Positions 30,901 through 43,438 of a stretch of 64,000 bases of DNA are shown piece after piece (position 1 is the first letter of the stretch; every line of letters starts with the position of its first letter). Below the pieces are notes generated by a model. The model had not been told where the DNA came from, searched no databases, and saw only the letters and a program-made list of their open reading frames with translations. The stretch lies in assembly GCA_016647705.1 (NCBI GenBank), contig CM028330.1, positions 52,626,897 through 52,690,896 on the forward strand, written 5' to 3'. A program made the translations under genes and the position numbers. The DNA is from Eucommia ulmoides. Lineage: Eukaryota > Streptophyta > Magnoliopsida > Garryales > Eucommiaceae.

Positions 30901-32568
30901 CCGGATTTCCAGAAGCTACAACTCTACCTACTCCAGGACAATCTATAACCTGTTAACCAAACATTCCCAAAGATTAAATTAGGCATCATTTGTTAACTTT
31001 TTTAAAGTAAAAAAAGAAAAAATTAATAAAAAAAAAAAGTACAAAAGTAAAAGCCGGAAATCAAAAGCGTGTTTGATAATGTAGATGTTATGTTTTATTA
31101 CTATCCCTCTAAGTGATCTATTAATTCAAAGAAAAAAATCATAGATGATTGAAAAAATGTCAGCGTAGAAGTTTTAGTCCATTGATCTACTTCGATCTCT
31201 AATAATATATAAAAAAAAAAAAAAAAAACTATTTTCTACTTTTAAAAAATAAAAAAAATTCATGTTTTTACTTTTTTATTTTTTTTAAAAGTATTTTTTT
31301 AAGTGCAAAATAAATGTTATCTGTAAAAATAAGTATTTTTTTAACTTTTTTTTTTTAATGTCTATCTAGTAGTAGTAGCAACTTCAACAGTTAGGTCATC
31401 TTCTATACCATGCCAAATTTTGGCAATTTTGATACCAAAATGAGCTACAACGGCTCGGCCATCATCTGTTTTATTTTGGCATAGATGCTTTGCGTGTACC
31501 ATAGTCAACACATGCAATAACATTTGCCATGTTTGGATGAGGATTTAATTAGAGTTGGGTTAACCTCGGATTATTTTAGAGTTTTAATTTTATTTTAAAT
31601 TTAAATTATTATTATAATTTAATTTAAGCTAAAAAGTCAAACTAAATCAAAAAATACATAATATTAAACATTTTTAAGTTAATTTTGACTGTTATTTTTA
31701 ATACAAAAATATATTTAAAAATTACAATTAATTCTAACTTAATTGTATTTTTAATTTTAATATAAAAAATATTTTTTAAAAGATGGTATATTGATTTTGC
31801 CACATCTGTTGAAACACTCACTCTAAATTAGTAGTACTATTCGTGTGCCATATTTGATAAATAGCACACAAAATTTGGCCTAAGACACTCGAGTTGTTAA
31901 TTTGGCTCATCATTTTTTCCTTTTTCTTTTTGGTAATCACTCAAATGCTCAATTGAAAGTCTTAAACCAGTTTTAAGTAACGTTTCCCCTTTCTGTTTTT
32001 TGTTTTTGTTCCCATAAGTGCTAGAACAGAATCAACAAACAGATGTTCTGACTTTGAGAACATTTTTTCGGATCAAACTTCTCAAAAGAAAAAACGAGCT
32101 CTAAACCAAACAGACCTTTGTATCGGTTACACCGTTGCATCTGTTCAGTATTATACTGTTTTAGATCGCGATTCATAATCATACATGCAAAGCCAAACGA
32201 AATTGAAATCTCTAAAAATACGAAAAAAAAAATAATAATTAAAATTTGGAATTTCCAAACTGTTGTTTCGTTTGTTCGCGGTTCAGAAATTGCGTTACCG
32301 AAATCAAAAAATGGCGATTGACGAGTAAGCTCACCTGACCAGGAGTGAGGGCAACTGCGAAGCTGCTTGTTCTCTGAGATGAACTGTAGCTCTTCATGCG
32401 ATTCATTTGGTAAGGATCGATGGAGACGCAGAGAACTCTGACGATGACGTCGCCCGAGCCTGACGGAACCGATAGACGAATCGATTCAATCTTGACCTCG
32501 AAATCGGACTCCAATGGCGATCCATCTATGTGCGTCTTTATTGTTACAAATCTGTTTTCCACCTCCAT
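27924..32568 (-). CDS. Copy C: NADP(H)-dependent alkenal double-bond reductase (MDR family), 5 exons
   Basis: Coding exons are 32335-32568, 30772-30949, 29689-29855, 29068-29150 and 27924-28302. Lengths are 234, 178, 167, 83 and 379 nt, identical to copy B, giving 346 residues with no internal stop. It differs from B by scattered substitutions (for example THIDG for THIEG, KLFG for KLLG, AADHMG for ATDHME). The nucleotide-binding SAAAGSVG and GSAGSQKK segments and the C-terminal LFHGNNVGK are kept. The ATG at 32568 aligns with those of A and B; the upstream stop found there is lost here, but no upstream in-frame ATG replaces it. Intron 2 lacks roughly 320 bp present in A and B next to exon 3. 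Promoter DNA beyond about 32770 is unrelated to that of A and B, so regulation may differ. Same presumed reaction as B. Confidence 0.93.
28717..28935 (-). mobile_element. tRNA-derived SINE in intron 4 of copy C
   Basis: Third copy of the same ancestral insertion. The B box is intact (agagtcgaactc on plus), the 3' tail has grown to a long T-rich run on the plus strand (28717-28756), and TACTAGGATTTT flanks the head side (about 28937-28948). Confidence 0.65.
30060..30735. repeat. Minisatellite in intron 2 of copy C
   Basis: Third paralogous array with about six units of about 110 bp and the same variant-unit order as A and B. Confidence 0.78.
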
Positions 32569-32663
32569 TGTTAATGAGCTTTCAAAATTCAAAGCTCTCG
32601 GTCCCAGATTAGCTCTCTTGATCGATCTGTGTATAGGAGGAGTAGAACAATGGCTGCCACCAT

Positions 32664-32669
32664 TTTATA
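32664..32669 (-). promoter_or_regulatory. TATA box of copy C
   Basis: TATAAA on the minus strand lies about 96 bp upstream of the ATG at 32568. The leader is shorter than in A and B because the purine-rich (plus strand) repeat block is missing here. Confidence 0.45.
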
Positions 32670-32769
32670 GAGAACATGAAAGATTTTGAATCGGTTAATT
32701 ACATTTTATTACCATTCTTTTTGTCCTAATTTTATTTTAATCCTTGTACTTCAAAAATATAAAATAACT

Positions 32770-33312
32770 TAATTTTTAGAGTATTTATGTAGCAAGTATT
32801 TTATTTTACCCTTAATTTTAAAAAAGTCCCATAAGCAATTGCAATTTATGTTTTAGTCTCGCACATTAAAAAATGGCTCAAGGCCTAATACACTCTCCCA
32901 ATTACATGTATCTAATTTATGTGTAAAATATTTACTAGGTGTAACAAATATTACATAAATACATACAATATTGTTACATATAATTTGTAACATGTAACTA
33001 ATATTACACAGGTATATGTAACTAATATTACATAGGCATGAGTACATGTGGGACTAATACGCAATCAATAAATAATTTAAGGGACTAAATCAAAATTTAT
33101 ATTTTAAATAAGATATTACACCTCCTATTTGGGACTAATCACTAATTATCCCCAAAATTAATCAACTTGATGTATTTTTTTATAATAGGAAAATAATTTT
33201 TTAGCAATTATTAATTATTTTGAAAATAATATTTGAGTATAAAAAATAGTCCGTAAATTAAAGAAACCCAAGAAAAAAAAAAAGAAAAAAAAAGTGAAAG
33301 GGAAAAAATAGA

Positions 33313-33346
<34 letters not shown>

Positions 33347-33529
33347 TAAATTAAGGAGGAAATAGATAGAAGAAGATGACAAGGGAAGAATATCAAGTGA
33401 AGGCAATTCAATGATGCCTTAGCTTTGACGACCCAACCCAAACAAAAAGGACACAAGTAAATTCGGAGGATGATGGAGAATATTGCCGTCCTAATTAATA
33501 TAAGGTTAAGCATACTTCACTTCTCGTGG
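32770..33529. other. AT-rich upstream region of copy C, no gene seen
   Basis: The homology with the A and B promoters ends near 32770. The region contains short repeats of TGTAACTAATATTACA-type sequence (32935-33040) and an (ATT)n microsatellite at 33314-33346. No gene or classifiable element is visible. Confidence 0.5.
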
Positions 33530-33538
33530 TATTTTATA

Positions 33539-34839
33539 GGGTTAATGTCACTTACACCCCTCAAGTATTGATCGAAACTACGGGAATCTCCTCAACTTTA
33601 AAAACTACATAGGAGACCTCTTGAACTATTTGGTCAAAAGATACTGAGACCTTGTTTAGTTTTTATTTCGAAAATGCCCTTAGAAAAGTCAACTCATATT
33701 TTTTTTAACTAAATTAGCCCTGCTCTCTTTATCTACGGACTTTGCCTTTTTATTAAATGTGATAGTTCAAAGTAAAATTTAATAAAATTTTAAGGGTGTA
33801 TATTGTAATTAGAGCCCCCAAATCCCACCACCATGTTTCTAGCCTTCTAGCCCCAAATTCCCACCACCATCGTAAACAAATGTTTCCACTTTCCAGCCCC
33901 AAATCCTCACCATCTCCGGACAACATCACCTCCAAATCGAGCACCACCATCGCTGAAGCGCCGAACACCAAAGGAACACCACCACCGCCACCAAGGACCA
34001 TTTCTACCACCACAACATCGTCGAACCAAAAACAATACCACCGTTGAACACCACCAAAACGAACAACTACAACGCCGAACAACACAACCAAAATGAACAA
34101 CACCGACGAACAAAACAACCAAAACAAACAACAATATCTTCAAACTGAACACCTTCACTGCTGAACAACACCATCGAACCGAAGGGAAAATGAAAAAGAA
34201 GAAATCAAAATCGACCCCCTACGACTTTTGATTTTGATTTCAACCCTCAACAACATGAAAGATTGGCTACCGGTTGATAGGTTTAGAGAAAGAGATTGGC
34301 CATCGTTCCATTCCCTGCCATCGCCAACCGCCACATCGCTATCCCATTTAGAACAGTAGTGAAGACCACCACACTACTGTCCACTTCGCTGTTGTCAACG
34401 GCCACTACACAACACCATCATTCGATTTAGGGTTTAGGGTTGTGATATCGGGATTTTTGATTTAGGGTTGCGATTACGATTTTCAATACAGGTGATGGGG
34501 ATAGTGATGGAGCTGAGCGACAATTGAGGGACAGAGACGACGATCGAAGGCTGAACGACGATTGGTGACGGAGCACTGAGCTAGAGCTGAGATCGTTGAT
34601 GGTGGGGAGGTATTGAAAATGAAGGAAAAAGAAAATGAGAAAGAAAAAAGGAGGGCAGTTTGGTTATTCACTTATTTTGGTTATTTTATTATTTTTCTGT
34701 TTTGAATTAGTAAGGGCAAAATGATCAGTTCATTAAAAAAAAAAAAAACTCCAACGAGGGGTCACCATGATAGTTTTGAAAGTTAGGGGGTATATGTGAA
34801 ATATCATAATAGTTGAGAAGGTGTAAGTGGTATTAACCC
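33539..34839. mobile_element. Mutator-like non-autonomous element
   Basis: 1301 bp, flanked by perfect 9-bp target duplications TATTTTATA (33530-33538 and 34840-34848). Terminal inverted repeats of about 70 bp start GGGTTAATGTCACTTACACC at left and GGGTTAATACCACTTACACC reading in from the right. The interior has a CCACCA-rich low-complexity half (33820-34140) and a segment with GGTTTAGGGTTGTGAT. No transposase was found, and open frames inside are low complexity. Confidence 0.85.
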
Positions 34840-34848
34840 TATTTTATA

Positions 34849-35830
34849 TGTGGTATTTTATATCGTATCATCTATACTTAAGTACAAAGGTTAAATATTT
34901 AATAAAATAATATAAAAATAACAAAACCTTTACACACGTCTCCACCTAATGAAGGTATTTTTTGGTACCACTGAGTCAGCATCTGAGACCCAACCATGTG
35001 TCCATCCTCGTTGTGACATGAACGCATTTCGAAATTCACAGTATCACGCTGAAACATACGTCGACCAAGACTCCTCCTGGAATCTCTTTTATACCAAGGA
35101 AGGAGCAAGATACCCCACAAGGACATTGTTGTCCTGAGCTTTATGTCGTGCCTTAGATGGATAACTCGAGGGACTACGCCATTCGTCTCGACCGGCTTCC
35201 CATCCCAGCTCGTTTCTCCTCCAGGATTCCACAAATCTCTACTCTCTTCCACCAACTCACCACCACAGGCCTGTCAGAGGCCCGCGAGCTTCGCCAAATA
35301 GGGCCAAAAGCTCAAGCCTAGTGATTATCTCCTAAACGCCCCGGATTATCGGCTAAACACTTGGTTCCACCTAATTAATTGTCTTTAGGCTTGACTGATC
35401 ATCTCCAACGCCTATATATACTAGGGGCTATGCAATCCCGAGGTATGTGTTATTACGCGAACGCTTTGAATTCATTTGTTTACTTAACGCATTTCTACAC
35501 CTCTTATCTCTGTGCTCTTATTTTCACACCAGAGGAGTTTCGTCAGGATAAATCTCGGCCCGAGCCTTCTGTAGGTACCATTCCCTAAAGAGCAAGACTT
35601 TAGACACAGTAGGTTAGTCCTCTCAGGACCCAGTACAGCTCACGTGAAAATTTTTCAACCGTCAACTTTACCTCTGCAAAATGACACATGTCACCTAATT
35701 GGACCATACTCAAGATATTGACTACTTTGGGACACCAACTGCACCTGAACTGCCACGTCCGAACCGGGGAAAATAAAAGAAAGAGAAAAAAAATTAGGAC
35801 AAACATATATTGTTCGACCTAACCCAGTAA
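34849..35830. other. Unclassified segment, possible LTR fragment
   Basis: Less AT-rich than its surroundings, with a TATA-like CTATATATACTAGGGG (about 35411-35426) and promoter-like CACGTG near 35640. It has no paired LTR, no primer site and no coherent protein. The minus-strand frame at 34899-35255 resembles nothing I know. It may be part of a retroelement. Confidence 0.3.
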
Positions 35831-35962
35831 TATAAAGTCATTTAGTATTAAATAAGATTAATTAGAGCTAACTCTATTTTTATAAAATAAATTTACATGG
35901 CCACATACCCAAAAAAAAAAAAATCTATTTATAAAAAATATACTAAGAAAAGTCCATTATCT

Positions 35963-36062
35963 AAATTTGATATTTCAAAACTGCCCTTTTTATAAATAAA
36001 CAAATAAATCTTAAATTTGATATTTCAAAACTATATTTTTTATAAATAAACAAATAAATCTT
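35963..36062. repeat. 50-bp tandem duplication
   Basis: Two copies (35963-36012 and 36013-36062) of a unit beginning AAATTTGATATTTCAAAACT and ending AAATAAATCTT differ at a few bases. Confidence 0.8.
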
Positions 36063-36386
36063 AATTCATACAAATAATATCTAATTTTCTTTATACATAT
36101 ATTGTTTATATTTTTCTCTTTCTTTATATGTCAGTCGGGTCCACCCCAACCACCAACCACCGCAAAGCTGAAACTCTACATTGCCATCGACCTTCACACC
36201 ACCATTGACTTTACCATGACAGCCATTAAGCCACCATATCGCGCCCCTTCCCCCCATTCACCAAAACATGGGCACCATTACCTGATTTGGTGGTCTAGAT
36301 CCTATCGTAATAGACCAATTTTTTCCTTTCTTTCTAGATCTAGTTTTATTTTAAATCTGGTTTATTCCATTGTTGTGATTTGTTTG

Positions 36387-37282
36387 TAGGGGTGTGCACG
36401 AGTCGGGTGTGCACTGTTTTTGGGTGAATCCGCCACCCGACCTGAAAGTCATCGGGTCAAAAATGTTGAACCCGTTACTCGACCGATTTATCAAGTAATC
36501 AACTTTGTCGGATGGTTTCGGGTTCGGTCGAAATCGGTCAGAATATAGCGGTTGAGAAAGAGATGAGGATTTAAGAATGAAAACCTTGAATTGAACAAAC
36601 AAATTCGCAGAACTAACAATCAGAGAAATAAAGCTAACAAATCAGAAAAGCAAAAATAGATCTACAGAAACGAAACAGAAACACACAAATGACATAAGGC
36701 AACAACAGAAACAAAAATAGAATTTTTCACACATCGAAAGAACATAAACAAAAATACACCTTAGTTGTCAATTGTCATTGACTGAAGAAGATTCGTCATT
36801 CGTCGTTTGTTGGAGAAGAAGAACTGAAGAAGAAAAATATTTGTCGTTCTTCATTCGTCGTTCGTCGGAGAACAAAAACAAGCCATTGACTGAAGAAGAT
36901 TCGTCGTTCGTCGGAGAAGAAGAACAATCGAAGAGGAAGAAGATTGAAGAATAAATAGGAAAGTGGAGAGATTCGATCCATTAGTCTAAAGGAGTAGAAG
37001 ACTGAAGAAAGAGATCTAGAATGAAGGAGGTGGTTGTTGGTTGTGTGGCGAGGCTGAATAAGAAGGAAGCCCTAGAAAAAAAATTGTATTTAAGGAACAG
37101 ACGGTCGGTCGGGTGTATTGCGGGTGGGATCTTGGAGATCCGACAACCGATCCAAGAATTTCACTGTTCAAATCGGGTGTCACCCGATCTGCACCTGAAG
37201 ACCATCAGGCCCAATGATTTCGGGTCGGGCCCGGTTGGTTTGTGCGGGCGGGGCGGGCCGTCGGATTTTTTGCATAGGCCTA
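36387..37282. mobile_element. hAT-type non-autonomous element
   Basis: The left end is TAGGGGTGTGCACGAGTCGGG and the right end read inward is TAGGCCTATGCAAAAAATCCG, a partial terminal match. Flanks TTTGTTTG and TATGTTTA agree at 6 of 8 positions. Both subterminal regions are rich in CGGGTC/GACCCG, as in plant hAT MITEs. The centre has a duplicated block with GACTGAAGAAGATTCGTC (36780 and 36889). It is a degenerate, older insertion. Confidence 0.55.
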
Positions 37283-37399
37283 TATGTTTAGGTATATAGA
37301 GAAATAATTTTTTGTATTTCTTGGGATTTTTAATTATCCAACCTTGATATTTGTGATTGATTTTTTTATTATTTGTTATGGTAAGGGTGTTGGTGGAGG

Positions 37400-37980
37400 T
37401 TGGTAATGGATCTAGGGGCCCGCCCAACCTTGTATCTTTTTTTTAGGATTTTAGCTTAAGTTTTGAGCCCATGTGTAGGATTAGAGCCTAGAAATCTAGA
37501 TCCGATTAATTTTAGGGCCAGGTTTGAGCATATAACCATTTAATTTTAGGCCCGACCTCGCCCGACCCAATCATTAATTAAAAATAATATATATATATAA
37601 GTGCCGATTGATGTCGCAAGTTTCCACGTCGGAAGTTGGGAGGTTAATTTTTTTTTAAGTGCTAGTTTGGTTCATATTTTTGGGTTAACTAGTATAGATT
37701 TTTTGTTGTTGTTGAACTATAATATCGAATAATGAATATATTCATTTTATTTGAGTATCGATAAATGTATTTTATTTTAGTGTGGAATATGGATGAATGT
37801 ATTTTATAATTTTTATTTGTATTTTAATGTTTATTTTTTAAATTATAAAAAAAATAAAAAATTATAAGGCCCCGCTTGGGAAAAATATTAGGGCTCAACC
37901 ATAGGGTCGGGTTGGACTGGGGCCGAATATTATTTTGTAATACCCTATGCAAAGCTCAACCCATCCCATGACCACCCCTA
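37400..37980. mobile_element. hAT MITE, relative of 4119-4713
   Basis: A perfect 8-bp target duplication GGTGGAGG lies at 37392-37399 and 37981-37988. The right end read inward is TAGGGGTGGTCATGGGATGG. The left end (TTGGTAATGGATCTAGGGG) has lost a few terminal bases but aligns. The interior has GGCCCGACC blocks like the intron-1 MITE. Confidence 0.7.
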
Positions 37981-37988
37981 GGTGGAGG

Positions 37989-38500
37989 TGTTATTGAATA
38001 TTTGTTGTGGTGACAACGATGATAACGAATAAATACTATCATGGAAGTGCTGATAGCGAATATTTCTTTGTGGTAGTAATAGTGATAGATAATATTTAAG
38101 GTGGTGATGGTGGTAATAACTGATATTTGTTGTGCTGGTAGTGGTGTTAAGAATGCTAGCTATGGTGGTGGTGGTATCGAATAATTGATGTGGTGGTGGT
38201 GGTGGTTGTGGTTGTAAATATTTTGTAGTTGTAGAGACAGTGATAAAAATGTATTCTTCTTTTTTTAATTTTATTTTTTGTGGTGGTGGTGATGGTACTA
38301 AATATTTGTTATTTTTGTGGTGGTGATTAGTTTGATGCGGTGATTGATGATGGTTTTGGTGATAGTAAAATTCACAAGACTATGGATACTTCTTGTAGCA
38401 TGGGTTCTTGTGACTACAACGGTGGTCATGGTGGAGGTGGTGATTTTGATGCAATGATGAGTGTGTTTGGTAGTAGTTCTTAGCAAATATTTACTATAAT
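37989..38500. repeat. Low-complexity GTGGTG/GATGGTG-rich region
   Basis: Irregular repeats of GTGGTG, GGTGATGG and ATATTTGTTG span about 38000-38460. No gene. The open frames here are composition artefacts. Confidence 0.6.
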
Positions 38501-39067
38501 GGTTGGTGTTTAATATTAAAAAAAATAAGAAAAATAATTGAGTTTTTTTTTTTGGATCATGAAAAATTATACATTTTCGGAATTAGTTTTTTTGGTCTAA
38601 AGAAAAAAAAAATTAAGGTGAATATAACTTTATTTAATGTATGGTCTATAGGACCCATACTAATTAACTCTTCCTTTAAATATATACTAAATCTCTAAAA
38701 AAAATAGCCAATCTGCCTCATTATCATATTTATAATACTAGGATTATCTGTATCTAATAGCACTATATTGATTTTTAAATTTATAAGTGTTAAAAAAGAA
38801 TTAATTAATAAAATATGGAACTTGAATGATATAAAGTATAATTAAATTCAAATATTTTGGTGATAAAAGTGTGAAGTTTTTAAGTAAAAATTTGTCCCCA
38901 CATATTTTATCTCTTTATATAAGTAATTGAGTGGGTTAATTGAATTGACTTATATAGAGAAACTTGAAATTTGCGACCAGGGGTTGCACAAGTTTAATCT
39001 CAACTATTGATCTTTTAAAATTAAACGTGAACCGTTAAAATGTATTTTGTTCTATTTTTGTATAATA
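38501..39067. other. AT-rich spacer, nothing recognised
   Basis: No conserved frame, terminal repeat or structured element was seen between the low-complexity region and the Helitron end. Confidence 0.5.
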
Positions 39068-39100
39068 TTAGTGTATAACCTGTGCCTGAAGGCACGGATG
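39068..39100 (-). mobile_element. Helitron 3' terminus (minus orientation)
   Basis: On the minus strand a GTGCC/GGCAC hairpin with a four-base loop (39082-39095) is followed by GGTTATACACTAA and then T. This gives the Helitron hallmark of a subterminal hairpin about 10 bases before CTRR, inserted next to T. It shares GTATAACC(C/T)GTG with the terminus at 43871. The body extends to the right; the 5' TC end was not located. Confidence 0.6.
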
Positions 39101-39426
39101 TAAAAAAAAAAAATTGAACCTCAAAAAGATTTTATTTATTTATTTTATATATCTGTTTATATAACATTGTACACATATTTGATACTAACAGTTTATTACA
39201 AATACAATACAATATGTATCAATAACATTAATACTCAAGTATTAATATAATCACAATTAAACATGAGTCAAAATAAAATCACCATGACATACAAAATACT
39301 TCACAATAGAGAGGAAAAAAAATTCTAAAGGGTACTTTTTTCTATACTCTAAGAAAGGCAACAAACACTTCTTTTAATTGTTGAATTCAACTATTACTTC
39401 TAGGTTCTTAATATATATATACAACT

Positions 39427-39459
<33 letters not shown>

Positions 39460-40983
39460 CCAAAAACAACTCTAAAAAAAATATCTTCCAAAAAAAAAAA
39501 AAAAACACTAAAAAAATATCCAAAAACTGAAAATATCTCATTGTCCCACCCAAATCATGTGTTTAGACACAATGATGAATTGGAATTCAATCACTTGAAA
39601 AGGAAAAAAAAATATATGCACCAATATTCAGCTAAAAAAAACAGTTCAAAGGAAAAAATACAAATTGACCCCACTCTTTTAAAAAATTGTAAATTGACAC
39701 CCAATTTTAATCAACCACTAATCAACCTTAAAATTTTGCAGCCCTTTAAGCATTACATTATGTCACAATTCACAAATATAGCACACAATGACACAATACA
39801 ATTCTTTAAGGTAATCATTCATTTTCATAAATTGGTAAGAAATAAAAAATAAAAATAAAATCTCCATGACATACAAAATATTTTACATTAAAGAAAGAAA
39901 AAAAATGTAAAAGGTACTTAAAACATTATTGGGGACAGTGTCATGACATGGACTTTCACACTTTAAAAAAAAGAAATTAAAAAAAAAAATCAATTAAATG
40001 AGAGCAATGAGAAGACAATTTTTTGGTAAGCAAACATAATTCACTTCAACAATTTGAGAAATTCATGACACTTGACCGTAGAAACTTTGTAATCCTCCGA
40101 AAAATGCAATAATAAATTGATAATATAAACGTCTTTGGATCCGACTCCCGCCAGCCACCTCCATCCAGATTCGACTACCGTCGTTCGCCAACTAGATCCA
40201 ACCACGTGCCGTCGTACGTCGGCCATCTCCATTCAGATATGACCAAGTTGAATTCAAATCTGGCCAAATCAAACTCAGATTTGGCCAATCCAAACTCAGA
40301 TCTGGCCGAATCGACGGCAACGGCTACTGCGACAGATCGAAGAGACATACATCTATTCAACGACCACCGGCGATGGCGATTGAGCAACGATTGCAAAGGG
40401 TATCTTACCTTCAACGGATCTGGATAGGTGACATAATGGCTGCCGAGAGTCCAATAGATCTTCGTAGTCCTCGCCGACGCCGTTGTCCTCGCGAGATCGG
40501 AGAGGGAGAAAGAGATTGTGAGAGAAGGGAGAGAGTGAAATAGGTCGTCCATCACCAACGCCATCACCATCATCTTCACCTTCTACATCGGCCCGCCGTT
40601 ACAACACCATCACTGCTCTCTTCTCCCTCTGAATTGCAGTGGTGGAGAACAGCGAGAAAGACAAAGTAGCGAATCGAGATAGGGTGGGGATGGCGACAAC
40701 TCGGAGATAGGTCAGAGAGAGAATGAGATCAGGTGAGATAGAGAGGGTTACAAAGAGAGAAAGAGAGTTGCTTAAACAGGGTTTGAAGTAAATATAAGAC
40801 ACAAACATGGAGGGCTAAGTTACAGAATAAGTGATAGAATTAGGGTGAAAAATGAAAAAATGGTTAATTAAGGAATGATTAATTAAATTTTAATTAGTAT
40901 TTTAATTAGATTAAATTAAGTGAATTCCTTAATTAAACTGATTTCCTGAATTTGTGCCTCAATCCGTGTCTATTTCCTTAATC
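39101..40983 (-). mobile_element. Probable body of a non-autonomous Helitron
   Basis: Non-coding AT-rich DNA with long A-runs (39428-39456). An imperfect direct repeat with CCATGACATACAAAATA occurs at about 39282-39340 and 39863-39920. A 21-bp tandem repeat with CTCAGATCTGGCC lies at about 40247-40312. The frame at 40175-40579 (minus) carries a SEFGLAK/SEFDLAR heptad repeat produced by that array, and I do not regard it as a gene. The Helitron assignment depends on the terminus at 39068. Confidence 0.35.
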
Positions 40984-41670
40984 ATTAGTGTTACAACCCA
41001 CCCCGGACACCCTTCACTCTGGGGCCAGCATGACGTCAACATGACATCACCTGCATGCCAAACCAATTAGGAAACGACAAGTGCATACATAAACACACAA
41101 CCACCAAGAACATACCATATTATTTCAATACACTATTTATTTGGGGACACACCTGGCCCTACAAAATTATAATAACAACAAAGATAAAACAACTAGGAAC
41201 CTCTTATGGGTTCACCTCAACCAATACCTCCCAAAATACTTTATCATTACTGCATTGCCGGACTCTATTCAGTGTCAGTAAGGGACCGACTCCTAACTAT
41301 CGCACCTGTGAGTGTACTATCTTCTTAATAAAAATATTTTAGAGGGATCAAATATAAAACATATAAATATCACATATCACAAAGAAAATCCCTTTTTCCT
41401 GTCACTACAGAAAACAACATATATAGGTTTATAATATCTCAACTAAGCGGTAAAAATCAACCCGAACGTCACAACAACCATATTATATAAACGCAACTGA
41501 AATAATAGATAGATCAACGTAAATGGATACACTAATCCAGTATAAAATAAAGTATATATAATGCAAATTTATTCAGCTCATTCACCACATACAACAAACA
41601 CCACACTACACCACATTATACCACACCACACCACATCACACCGCACCACACCACATCATACCCCGGCTAG

Positions 41671-41740
41671 CCATGTGATCGTTTTAACCTTACGATCGGG
41701 AGTTGTAATGGTACCGTACTACCCGTAGGATATGCCTTCC
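41671..41740 (-). promoter_or_regulatory. Conserved LTR box in the minus-strand solo LTR
   Basis: On the minus strand GGCATATCCTACGGG, GGTACCATTACAACTCCC, GATCGTAAGG and AACGATCAC occur in this order. The same order is in the chromovirus LTRs (11801-11861, 18252-18313) and, in part, in the solo LTRs (9741-9787, 26571-26617). The surrounding sequence has diverged, so the box looks constrained. Function unknown. Confidence 0.55.
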
Positions 41741-41757
41741 TAGCGGGACATAACAAT

Positions 41758-41888
41758 GCTCCGTTGGACTATACTAAGCTGGTGAACAACGCTCTACTGG
41801 ACTATGCCAAGCAGGTGAACAACGCGCTGTTGGACTATGTCAAGCATGTGAACAACGCTCTGCTGGACTATGCCAAGCAGGTGAATAT
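41758..41888. repeat. 33-bp tandem array in the solo LTR
   Basis: About four units of GGACTATGCCAAGCAGGTG followed by AACAACGCTCTGCT, lying right before the conserved box in LTR orientation. Confidence 0.9.
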
Positions 41889-42073
41889 CCAATACCAATT
41901 TCCACCTCACCTCAACCACAACAACTCATTTCCACCTCAACAACCACAACTCTGTCCACAATCAACTTCTACCCTTTTAGAAAAATAATGAAATCTACAA
42001 TTTCTGAAACACCAAAAATACACTTGATCCATATAAGTTATAAATTTGTCCAATTTTAAATAAATACGTTTTT

Positions 42074-42112
<39 letters not shown>

Positions 42113-42531
42113 ATAGATTTATTAGAAGACAGTATACTCACTTGGTGATCCGTTCCGAAGGCTTCTACCGACTATCCTCTACCGGTACTCCGATGCCTGC
42201 AAACCTAATAATGACAAGGTCTAAATTAATATTTTATGTAAAAATAACTTAATCATGCCATGCAACTCTAATTTCCATAATTTCCTATTCCCTACATTTT
42301 ATTCTGAATTAATTCTATTCGACTAGTATTGCCCCGTTAAAGTTTACTATATAAACTTTATCCATGTGAAGGGTTTCAATGTTTATTATCACTATTTCAA
42401 CATTTTAAGGCTTGTAATTTAAATTTAACAATCATAAAATTTATCGAGAAATGTTACCCGTTCCAAAACGATTGCCAAATTCCTTTTTCCAAAAAATAAA
42501 TAAATAAGTTTCTACTCCAGTACTCACCACC

Positions 42532-42840
42532 TCGGCGAAGGATCCACCGCCGTGGCGAATGGCATCTTCCTCTTCTATATTTCGCTATTGACACTCCACC
42601 GCCTCGGCGAGATTTTCCTTCGCCTCGGCGAACTGCGTCTTCCTCTTCTCTATTTCGCTACTGATGCTCCACCGCCTTGGCAAGATCTTCCATTGCCTCA
42701 GCGAACTGCATCTTCCTCTTCTCTATTTCGCTATTGACTTGCCATCGCCTAGGCCGTTGTTTTCACCGCCTCGGCGAACACACCTCAGTTTCTTTTTATT
42801 TGTCTTCTGCTGCTCCTCCGCCTAGGCGAATGGTCGTCTT
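42532..42840. repeat. CGCCTCGGCGA palindromic repeats, about 72-bp period
   Basis: Repeats of TTCGCCTCGGCGAA-type short palindromes alternate with TCTTCCTCTTCTCTATTTCG. The clearest period is from 42597 to 42669. Several single palindromes continue to 42840. Confidence 0.75.
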
Positions 42841-43404
42841 CTTCGTTCAACTCCTGCTTGCGATCAGACTCATCATTTCTCTCTCTCTTTTTCTTCCCTA
42901 TTTCTGGCAGCCCTTTCATCACCCTACTTCAACGATCAATCACACCTACACAACAACCAATTCTACCAACAAACACCCCTCCTTCAAGCCTAATCAACAC
43001 ACCAAAATCAACACCTTCACACCCACACACACTTGCTATACCCAAAATAGCAGAAAACATAACACACACCCTATTCATACACCCTTACCATTTGAACGAG
43101 ACAAATAGACGGTATACACCCATATCCCACCGAACCAAACAACGATCAACACCGAAACACGTCCTCACGCTGATGAACTCACCATCTCCAGCGATCACAA
43201 ACCTCTGAAACCTTCTGCCTCCGGTTATCTCTCTAGTTTTCTGATTTATCTCCTCCTCTTCAGGCTTTTTGATCAAAATTATATAGATCATTAAATTGCA
43301 TAGATTTTAGTGGATTGGTTTATGGTTTTGTTCACGCCACGTCGCCTCTCTCCTACACCCTCCTGTCTCCGGCTGAGCTCACGGCACACGCACACACACA
43401 AGCA

Positions 43405-43438
<34 letters not shown>

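Noticed and set aside
33753..34158. Trp/Val/Gly-rich and Thr/Ser/Pro-rich frames
   Set aside because: Low-complexity CCACCA repeats inside the Mutator-like element.
34899..35255. 118-codon minus-strand frame
   Set aside because: No recognisable motif, and it lies in a region that looks like an LTR fragment.
40175..40579. 134-codon minus-strand frame
   Set aside because: It owes its length to a 21-bp tandem repeat, with no domain and no splice or start context.
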